DNA of 64,000 bases from Paralteromonas sediminis (lineage in GTDB: Bacteria > Pseudomonadota > Gammaproteobacteria > Enterobacterales > Alteromonadaceae), in the NCBI RefSeq assembly GCF_003820355.1, contig NZ_RPOK01000004.1, forward strand, positions 558,001 to 622,000. The letters run 5' to 3'. How positions within the stretch are numbered: position 1 is the first letter of the stretch; every line of letters begins with the position of its first letter. The notes under the pieces are model-generated. The model had not been told where the DNA came from. It ran no database searches and was given only the letters and a program-made list of their open reading frames with translations. Shown one piece after another: positions 58,754-64,000 of this stretch. The position numbers were made by a program, and so were the translations under genes.

Positions 58754-59140
58754 ATGGATGAATTTCCTATTGTGCCCCCTACTGATAATGAGATTGATGA
58801 AGCTCAAGAGAAGCTCAATTTCAAATTTCCGCCTGAATATATTGAATTTTTGAAATCTGGTTATGATTTAGGTGATATACCGATAGATGCTCTCGAAATA
58901 GTTGACCCACCATCTTATGCTGACATTTATATTGCGACAAAAGAGGCCCATGAAAGAGATGGATTTCCAAAAACCGGCTTGCCAATTTGTAAAGACAATG
59001 GTGACTATTATTATTTGAATGAATTAGGAGAAGTGGTTTATTGGTCTCACAATGGCTCAACGGATGAAAAATGGACTAATGTGATAGTCTGGAGAGATTC
59101 AATGATAAGAGAGTTTGAAGGAGATAAACTTGAGGAATGA
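58754..59140 (+). CDS. cassette 18: SMI1/KNR4 (SUKH) family protein
   Basis: 128 residues; the N-terminal PPTDNEIDEAQEKLNFKFPPEYIEFLKSG followed by YLNELGEVVYWSHNG is the SUKH fold. In bacteria SUKH proteins usually neutralise polymorphic toxins delivered by contact-dependent or type VI systems. No toxin gene lies nearby, so this could be an orphan immunity gene. TTGGAGGATTGAATTTCTA precedes the ATG. Confidence 0.88.
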   Translation: MDEFPIVPPTDNEIDEAQEKLNFKFPPEYIEFLKSGYDLGDIPIDALEIVDPPSYADIYIATKEAHERDGFPKTGLPICKDNGDYYYLNELGEVVYWSHNGSTDEKWTNVIVWRDSMIREFEGDKLEE

Positions 59141-59145
59141 ATGAC

Positions 59146-59239
59146 ACATAACAAACCGTTCAAGCCACTCACTGCGCTCGCAGGGACGCCTACTTGCTGC
59201 AGCTTCGCCATTTTCGTGCCACGTCACTGCCCGTTAGCT
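59146..59239 (+). repeat. attC18 (shortened, ends at the inner core)
   Basis: 94 bp. The usual end TTAGCTTAGCGTTANNN is absent; the site seems to end at the inner CCCGTTAGCT, because GTTAGCTG there pairs with the left edge of attC19 (GCAGCTAAC). The following bases read GAAACTAC where GTTA would be expected. Confidence 0.7.
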
Positions 59240-59260
59240 GAAACTACAAAAGCTAAGAAT

Positions 59261-59692
59261 ATGAACGACATAGAGAAAGATAGGTACAAAAAAATATTAT
59301 CTTTGATGGAGGCATACGAATCCAAAACAGATTCGAGTGAAAGAGAGTCTGTACTAGAGCAGATCAATGAAATAGTGAAAGTTGGTGAGTTTGAAGTCAA
59401 CGAATATTATGGATCATGTAGTCTCGAAGAATTTTGCAGAAGCCTTGCAATAATTCCTTGTGATGGCAACTCTTTAAATAAGAGTGTGGCATTAGAAATT
59501 GTTAAAGATATTGTAGAATGTGAAGATATAGATCGTCAGGAATACCTTTTAAGCAAATACTCGGATGCAATAGAGTTTGCTTTTAAAAAGAACTCTGGAT
59601 TTCTAGAGGATTGTATATTTAAAGAAAATATCTCTTTAAATGAAATATCCTCTAAGTTGGAGGGCGAAACTGATGGTCCTATTGCACTTTGA
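59261..59692 (+). CDS. cassette 19: hypothetical acidic protein
   Basis: 143 residues, helical and acidic (NDIEKDRYKKILSLMEAYESK, LNKSVALEIVKDIVECEDID). No domain recognised. Start at ATG 59261; an upstream in-frame extension runs through attC18 and is rejected. Clearly AT-rich. It is closed by a foreign-type attC. Confidence 0.68.
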   Translation: MNDIEKDRYKKILSLMEAYESKTDSSERESVLEQINEIVKVGEFEVNEYYGSCSLEEFCRSLAIIPCDGNSLNKSVALEIVKDIVECEDIDRQEYLLSKYSDAIEFAFKKNSGFLEDCIFKENISLNEISSKLEGETDGPIAL

Positions 59693-59698
59693 GATTGC

Positions 59699-59767
59699 AG
59701 CTAACAAAGTTTGCAATTTGACCAAATTCCGCTTCGCTTAATTCGGCAAATTAAAACTGCGTTAGAG
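59699..59767 (+). repeat. attC19, short foreign-type site
   Basis: 69 bp, AGCTAAC to GTTAGAG; junction after 59761. The palindrome TTTGCAATTTGACCAAATTCC-GCTTC core spans 59711-59752 and shares no body sequence with the home-type attC. Confidence 0.85.
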
Positions 59768-59790
59768 TGCTCAAAAGGAATTGATACAAC

Positions 59791-60414
59791 TTGAATAAGA
59801 AACATTTGCTACTAGGGACTTTAGTCTTTCCTATTTTTGTATTGCTATTGTCTGCAAGTCTCTTAGGTGAAAACCATAGAGCTAGGGAAATCATACAAAC
59901 TTTCATAGAAGATTTAGCTGCTGGTAACTTTTCTTCGTCATGTATTCCAGTCAAGCTCCTTCCGCAACATGAAGCTGTTACCCGAGGCTTGTCTTGCGAA
60001 GACAAGAATTTCCTTTTTATGGTATCTCTTTTATCAAATTCCGATTTCAAACAAACCGAAGATATTGGTTTTGAAACAGAAGTGAATCAATACTGGATAC
60101 CATTCCTTACTGAGGACTATCTTAAGGTTGGCCTGTCTTATAAATTGAACGGCAATACAGCAAAACTAAGCAACTTATTTGTAATAAAAAGAGAGGAGTG
60201 GTCGTGGTCTGTTAGTGAAATACAAATCACTGATCAGAAATTATCAAAGACATTTACTCACTTTAAGAACGCATTAGATTTAAGTAAGTACGTTATTGAA
60301 AAATCCGGGACCTACGAACTTCAAGATTCAACGATAAATCTTCTCAATCTGTCACCATTAGACAAGATGGTATTAAAGTACAATCTACAAAGGATATATC
60401 AGCATCTTGAATAA
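59791..60414 (+). CDS. cassette 20: exported or anchored hypothetical protein
   Basis: 207 residues from TTG 59791. N-terminal hydrophobic segment (KKHLLLGTLVFPIFVLLLSA) works as signal peptide or anchor; the rest has a Cys pair (SSCIPV, GLSCED) suited to a periplasmic disulfide and a DUF4878-like mixed fold (REIIQTFIEDLAAGNF). Not assigned. AAAGGAATTG upstream. Confidence 0.68.
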   Translation: MNKKHLLLGTLVFPIFVLLLSASLLGENHRAREIIQTFIEDLAAGNFSSSCIPVKLLPQHEAVTRGLSCEDKNFLFMVSLLSNSDFKQTEDIGFETEVNQYWIPFLTEDYLKVGLSYKLNGNTAKLSNLFVIKREEWSWSVSEIQITDQKLSKTFTHFKNALDLSKYVIEKSGTYELQDSTINLLNLSPLDKMVLKYNLQRIYQHLE

Positions 60415-60429
60415 CATGCTGGCAACGCA

Positions 60430-60534
60430 CTCTAACAAGGCGCTAAACACGTTCCCTTCGGTCACTGGGCCAGTAACGCAACAGCGCTTCGCGATTATAC
60501 CTCCACGTCACTGCCCGTTAGCTTAGCGTTAGAA
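60430..60534 (+). repeat. attC20
   Basis: 105 bp, CTCTAAC to GTTAGAA; junction after 60528. GCACTCTAAC is the exact complement of the cassette 20 start GTTAGAGTGC. Confidence 0.92.
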
Positions 60535-61052
60535 ACCCATGGTAGACTTATTCACATTGAACAAGAAATAGCGTCGTGGGACGGAAAATCAGCTGATGAT
60601 ATTAAGGCGATATATGATGCGCACAATGCAGAAGATAACTTTTCCGACACATTAATAGCTCTTTCATTAATAGAAGACTGTGAAAAAGGAGCCACTTGGT
60701 TGCTAAAGGCATGGCTTGAAGCTGGAAATGAGTTAGAGCAAGCCCAGGTCAAAAAATATATGGTTCCATCGACCAATTGAACCACTGGGAAGCAAAGTTG
60801 CATGTACTTCAAAGTATACCTTTAATGCCAATCACTGATGCCGTGAGTGGTAATCTATATGCCTTCTTGAGAATCTCGCTCACTGTTCCAAATAAATTCG
60901 TACGTGCTTGGTCATACAACGGCTTTTATGAGTTAAGTAGGCAGCACTCAAAGTACGTCGTTGAAACGAAGAAATATTTCGAAATGGCCATGCGTGATGA
61001 CGCTCCATCTGTAAAGGCTCGGATCCGAAATGCTATGAAGAAAGGTTGCTAA
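60529..61052 (+). pseudogene. cassette 21: truncated and frameshifted gene
   Basis: Coding sequence appears directly at the cassette edge (HGRLIHIEQEIASWDGKSAD...) with no start codon in frame, runs to QAQVKK and stops at 60778. If the A6 run at 60751-60756 were A7 the frame would continue as IYGSIDQLNHWEAKLHVLQS to ARIRNAMKKGC, ending in a TAA inside attC21. About 170 residues remain, helical and unidentified. Lost 5' end plus frameshift imply a dead gene. Confidence 0.72.
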
Positions 61053-61118
61053 CAAGCGCATGTTGTCGGAGTGGTTATCCGCTGCACTACAAAACAGCCG
61101 AAAATGCGGGCATTATGC
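61047..61118 (+). repeat. attC21, short degenerate site
   Basis: 72 bp, TGCTAAC to ATTATGC. The final core should be GTTATGC (predicted from GCGCATAAC in attC22), so its G is mutated to A and the site may be inactive. Body unlike the home type. Confidence 0.6.
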
Positions 61119-61412
61119 GCCAAAAGTAACAGGATTGACGTCCATACTTTTATGAAGAATTCTAATCACTAAGACATAGCCATTCATTCGCTTGTAATAA
61201 ATAATATGACTACCTTGTGGGAATTTCTTGTAGCCTTGCATAAGCTCATCACACGCTTTTCCTACATCGGGGTTTTCTCCCAGCAACCTAAACGAATCAT
61301 CAAACTGCTTTAAATAACTATTTCTTTGCTCTCGGCCCCATTTTTGTTGCGTAAATATAGCAATATCTTTTAAGTCCTGTTTTGCCAGCACCGACAGTTT
61401 GCATAGCTTCAA
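61113..61412 (-). CDS. parE: cassette 22b: ParE toxin
   Basis: 99 residues; KLSVLAKQDLKDIAIFTQQKWG, then ENPDVGKACDELMQGYKKFP, HIIYYKRMNGYVLVIRILHKSMD, the full ParE/RelE fold with the conserved RILH. Family members poison gyrase. Encoded against the array direction; its TAA stop is formed by the R' core of attC21 read in reverse. Overlaps parD by 4 bases. Confidence 0.93.
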   Translation of the reverse strand: MKLCKLSVLAKQDLKDIAIFTQQKWGREQRNSYLKQFDDSFRLLGENPDVGKACDELMQGYKKFPQGSHIIYYKRMNGYVLVIRILHKSMDVNPVTFGA

Positions 61413-61651
61413 TTTTTGGATTCGCTATCAATTTCTGCAATTAAACTATCTAAATCATAATCAGATTCACCACTTTGCTCACCAGCAACCAATAATTGAC
61501 GCAATGTGTTAATTTTGGTTTCCTGTGCCTCTAATAAACGTAATGCGCTGCGAATAACTTCGCTTGCGGAGCCATAACGGCCACTTTGGATTTGGTTTGC
61601 TATAAAACTGTCAAAGTGATCACCAAGAGTAATGCTTGTGTTTTTAGCCAT
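61409..61651 (-). CDS. parD: cassette 22a: ParD antitoxin
   Basis: 80 residues from ATG 61651; NTSITLGDHFDSFIANQIQSG and YGSASEVIRSALRLLE form the ribbon-helix-helix, followed by a toxin-binding tail. A longer frame upstream reads through the attC and is rejected. Its promoter must lie in 61652-61714; TATATT on the minus strand (within TATATATACC) is a candidate -10. Confidence 0.93.
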   Translation of the reverse strand: MAKNTSITLGDHFDSFIANQIQSGRYGSASEVIRSALRLLEAQETKINTLRQLLVAGEQSGESDYDLDSLIAEIDSESKN

Positions 61652-61714
61652 ATCGAAAGCCTTAAATACCAATATATACCTAATTATGGTACATGCACTC
61701 CGTAAGTCAATGGC

Positions 61715-61797
61715 GCATAACAAAGCCCTTAAGTCACTCACTTCGTGCCTTGGGACACAAACGCGCTGCGGCTTCACCCTTTAGCTTAAAGTTAAGT
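61715..61797 (+). repeat. attC22, internally deleted
   Basis: 83 bp, GCATAAC to GTTAAGT; junction after 61791. The left half is home-type, but about 22 bp of the right arm are missing (GGCTTCACCCTTTAGC), so the hairpin cannot fold fully. Confidence 0.8.
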
Positions 61798-61817
61798 TTC
61801 TTAGAAGCATCGATAAA

Positions 61818-62129
61818 ATGAATGGTAAAACCTTATTAAACCGAAAAGTTATCATCAGCTTTACCTGCGTGTTGGCGCTAGTAATTCTGGGCTTTTTTTC
61901 CAATGAGGCAAGAAAAGAGATCTATTTCCTCTGTGGCAACTTTAAAGAAGGCATATCACTCTCTAGTGTGCGTTCACAGCTAGACACAGCAAAACTGTCT
62001 TCGTATAAACTGGCAGATAATCAAGCGGGTAAAAGCATATCTCACAGTAGTTGGCTTGTTCTTCGCTTGGCTAGCTGTAATATAAACTTTAACGAAGAGG
62101 GAATTGTTCTTTATGCTTCATTTGGTTAA
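61818..62129 (+). CDS. cassette 23: hypothetical anchored protein
   Basis: 103 residues; one N-terminal hydrophobic helix (VIISFTCVLALVILGFFS), then a polar part with two Cys (FLCGNF, LASCNI) and ISLSSVRSQLDTAKLSSYKL. Not recognised. Its TAA coincides with the position of the R'' box of a decayed attC. Confidence 0.65.
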   Translation: MNGKTLLNRKVIISFTCVLALVILGFFSNEARKEIYFLCGNFKEGISLSSVRSQLDTAKLSSYKLADNQAGKSISHSSWLVLRLASCNINFNEEGIVLYASFG

Positions 62130-62195
62130 ATATAGGCGCTCAAGTCGCCCAACCCTTGAGCTGGGACGCAGACATGCAAGGCTCCCTCGTTTTGA
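62126..62195 (+). repeat. attC23 remnant, end of the array
   Basis: TTAAATATAGGCGCTCAAG and CTTGAGCTGGGACGCAGACATGC resemble the left half of a home-type attC with the R'' box mutated (TAAC to TAAA) and the right half lost. No further site is seen downstream; 62196-62291 holds nothing else identifiable. Confidence 0.65.
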
Positions 62196-62291
62196 ACGCT
62201 CGAATTACAAAAATAGATAGGGGATTAGAGGTTAGAGCAGCAAAAATACGAGCAAGCACGAAATAAAGCACTCGATTTTCTGGAGCATGTA

Positions 62292-62777
62292 ATGGATGTA
62301 AAAACGTATCAATATAAACAATGGGCTGATCAACGTACCCTTGACGCCATAAGCAGTATTGACCGAACGATGTTTGCTAATGCTTACTCTTTTTCGCTTC
62401 AACAAATAAGCCATATGGTGATCGTCGAAGAATTGTTTAAAAGCAGGCTGTGCGCCTTACCCTCTCCTCACTCGGCTACAAATAGTGCACACATCCCCTC
62501 ATTCGACACACTGCAACGCAGGCTCATCGCATCCGGTACTTGGTATGTAGAATTTATTACCAGCTGCGAAGACTTAACACCAGAAATCTCTTTTGTTTTT
62601 GTTGATGGTCAAAGAGGAAAAATGTCAGTTGGTGAAATTTTGTTTCACATTATTAATCATGGGTCTTACCATCGTGGAAACATTGCTCATGCATTAGACT
62701 TAGCCAGGGTGCCTCACCCAATAGACGGGTACGGCGCGTTTATTCATGGACTGGAGCCTCAGCGTAGAGAAACATAG
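62292..62777 (+). CDS. DinB-family protein
   Basis: 161 residues, four-helix bundle of the DinB/YfiT type: DVKTYQYKQWADQRTLDAI at the start, metal-binding His candidates in SHMVIVEELF and in LFHIINHGSYHRGNIAHAL. Such proteins are metal-dependent thiol transferase-like enzymes of unknown substrate. TGGAGCATGTA upstream of the ATG. It lies outside the attC array. Confidence 0.9.
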   Translation: MDVKTYQYKQWADQRTLDAISSIDRTMFANAYSFSLQQISHMVIVEELFKSRLCALPSPHSATNSAHIPSFDTLQRRLIASGTWYVEFITSCEDLTPEISFVFVDGQRGKMSVGEILFHIINHGSYHRGNIAHALDLARVPHPIDGYGAFIHGLEPQRRET

Positions 62778-62965
62778 CGCGATTGAGGCTTAAGAGTATT
62801 GCAGTTGGTTTATTTCTTCCGAGCAAAACGAAGGTAGTCAACCAACGCACAGTAAGCCGCAACGGGATGTCTGGCATCTGTCAGGCCGCTGTCATGTGTT
62901 TGTCACTACCGACACCAAAGGCGTACTATAGAATACTGGGCTTTCTATAAATAAAGGTTACCCTA

Positions 62966-63469
62966 ATGAAATCATTGAGAGTCAAGAAACACTGGTCTCA
63001 GGAGCAACTGGCACAGCTTAGCGGACTGAATGTGCGTACTATCCAACGTGTAGAAAAAGGGGAAAGTGTCGGCATTGAAAGTCTCAAAGCCTTGGCGGCC
63101 GTTTTTGAAATTTCCACCGACGCGCTTATTCAGTCGATTAAAGATCAGGGCCTCCCGCCAGAATCAGTACAAGATAATACCCGAATTGATGATACGGAAC
63201 GCGAAAAAGCGCGAGAAAAAGCCAAGTCGATTAAGTATTTTTATCTCTCTTCTACATTTTTAACGGCGATTTTTGTATTGTTTATGGTGCCTAACTACAA
63301 TGACGGTGAAAATTTAGGCCCTTTGATTGTGGTATTCATTTCATTTGTTATCTTAATTTGTGGTCATGCCATCACTGTATTTCAACCCTTTGGCGCCTCT
63401 TGGGAAAATAAAAAGATTTCTCATATTCTTGAGCAAGAACGCAATAACAACCAGAGTGACAAGAGTTAG
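62966..63469 (+). CDS. XRE-family regulator with two TM helices
   Basis: 167 residues: HTH_XRE (SLRVKKHWSQEQLAQLSGLNV, TIQRVEKGESVGIESLKALA) in residues 1-58, a charged linker with REKAREKAKS and two TM helices (FYLSSTFLTAIFVLFMVP and LIVVFISFVILICGHAITVF). The second half resembles 2TM domains attached to HTH proteins. Targets unknown. The 188 bp upstream (62778-62965) shows no gene. Confidence 0.85.
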   Translation: MKSLRVKKHWSQEQLAQLSGLNVRTIQRVEKGESVGIESLKALAAVFEISTDALIQSIKDQGLPPESVQDNTRIDDTEREKAREKAKSIKYFYLSSTFLTAIFVLFMVPNYNDGENLGPLIVVFISFVILICGHAITVFQPFGASWENKKISHILEQERNNNQSDKS

Positions 63470-63663
63470 TGTGTATTAAGGACATAAGACGACGCTTAAA
63501 AACCGGGTATTGAAAGACCGAAATGGCAACTCCGTAAGAAGCCTTTACAAGTAAATATTATTAGACGGTCTAGCGCCGCGTTTGATGAATAATTCCGGGC
63601 CTGTGAGTCGCGATCGTCAATCAAGCACGTTAGGATAGTAGTTTTTATTTATGGGCTTACACT

Positions 63664-63909
63664 ATGTTTCCTATACTATGGCGGATAGCCGGTGTGTGTT
63701 GTATCTGCTACTGGGCCTACGCTGTGCTCTATGGAGGCGCAGACACTGACTTCATCCGAAGCTCAGGTCGAGAGGCTGAAACATTGGCACTGCTTGGTAT
63801 TGAGTTTACGGTACAGCAACTAAAAACGACCTTGCTGATAGGCTTGTTACCATTGGGCTTGTTGTTGTGGTCATTGGGAGATTACCGCCCCGGTATTACT
63901 CGGGATTAA
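63664..63909 (+). CDS. small hypothetical membrane protein
   Basis: 81 residues with two TM helices (ILWRIAGVCCICYWAYAVLYG and LKTTLLIGLLPLGLLLWSLG) flanking a polar stretch. Not recognised. The 194 bp before it show nothing identifiable. The next gene begins 18 bp later. Confidence 0.65.
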   Translation: MFPILWRIAGVCCICYWAYAVLYGGADTDFIRSSGREAETLALLGIEFTVQQLKTTLLIGLLPLGLLLWSLGDYRPGITRD

Positions 63910-63927
63910 ACATTGCAGGAGCAAAAG

Positions 63928-64000
63928 ATGTCATCACAAAAAAATAGCGAACAAATTAAAGCACTGAAAGCCAGCTTGATAAAAACCCAGCTTATCGAGG
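63928..64000 (+). CDS. start of a gene cut by the window end
   Basis: ATG at 63928 with GCAGGAGC upstream opens a frame (SSQKNSEQIKALKASLIKTQ...) that stays open to the last base. Too short to identify; charged and helical. Confidence 0.6.
   Translation, partial: MSSQKNSEQIKALKASLIKTQLIE

Larger units (their letters stand above)
48233..62195. mobile_element. chromosomal integron with about 23 gene cassettes
   Basis: An intI gene on the minus strand, an attI region and an array of cassettes on the plus strand, each closed by an attC recombination site. Most attC sites are 104-111 bp and very similar (TAACAAggCGCTTAAG... TTAGCTTAGCGTTA), as expected for a sedentary chromosomal integron. For nearly every cassette the bases at its start are the reverse complement of those opening its own attC, which fixes the boundaries. 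Distal cassettes and attC sites are degenerate. The right edge is taken as the decayed attC23; no recombination site is seen beyond it. Confidence 0.96.

Noticed and set aside
59141-59260. In-frame extension of the cassette 19 gene
   Set aside because: It is a translation of attC18 (GTPTCCSFAIF-like), as seen for any open frame across these sites; the ATG at 59261 is the first start inside the cassette.
62196-62291. Possible further cassette containing the DinB gene
   Set aside because: No attC core is found around 62292-62777; the gene seems to be ordinary flanking sequence.

Overview
The window looks like a chromosomal segment of a marine-type gammaproteobacterium of the order Alteromonadales, most likely Alteromonadaceae. 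The evidence is gene order and protein character: ftsB-ispD-ispF-truD-surE-pcm-nlpD-rpoS, rppH-ptsP-TSUP-lgt-thyA, rplU-rpmA-obgE, fadBA with a PsrA-type operator, and rapA next to rluA. The genus is inferred, not proven. No rRNA or tRNA gene was seen.

Layout. 1-21 kb is housekeeping and signalling: 5'-truncated deaD, cysG, a secreted transglutaminase-like protein, a PIN-PhoH ATPase, rapA, rluA, an AmpG-type transporter, a hybrid histidine kinase facing a diguanylate cyclase and a receiver-CheC protein, then thyA, lgt, a TSUP permease, ptsP and rppH. 21-30 kb holds mutH, an SMP-30-like protein, a membrane-bound AraC-type regulator, ygiF- and ygiM-type genes and a putA without its DNA-binding domain. 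30.5-36.4 kb is the ftsB to rpoS cluster. 36.4-48.2 kb holds folA, obgE, rpmA, rplU, ispB, pepQ, slt and fadBA. Between obgE and rpmA lie two very large palindromic elements that share an inverted core but have unrelated arms.

48.2-62.2 kb is a chromosomal integron. An intI tyrosine recombinase reads leftwards from an attI region, followed by about 23 gene cassettes reading rightwards. They are separated by attC sites, most of them 104-111 bp and very alike. The cassettes are AT-richer than the core genes. They carry mostly unknown small proteins (several membrane or secreted), a DUF4177 protein, a DUF4160/DUF2442 pair, a GNAT acetyltransferase, a SUKH-domain protein, and three toxin-antitoxin modules (higBA, yefM-yoeB and an inverted parDE). 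The distal half is decaying: three cassettes carry frameshifts at homopolymer runs, one attC is nearly deleted, and attC18, 21, 22 and 23 are abnormal. Two sites (attC19, attC21) are of a different short type, which suggests foreign cassettes.

62.2-64 kb returns to ordinary sequence: a DinB-family protein, an XRE regulator with membrane helices, a small membrane protein and the start of a further gene.

The most notable points are the integron (its boundary rule, stop codons built from the recombination core, reversed parDE, orphan SUKH gene and related neighbouring cassettes 8 and 9), the palindrome pair upstream of obgE, and a possible AUA-started small membrane protein between putA and ftsB.
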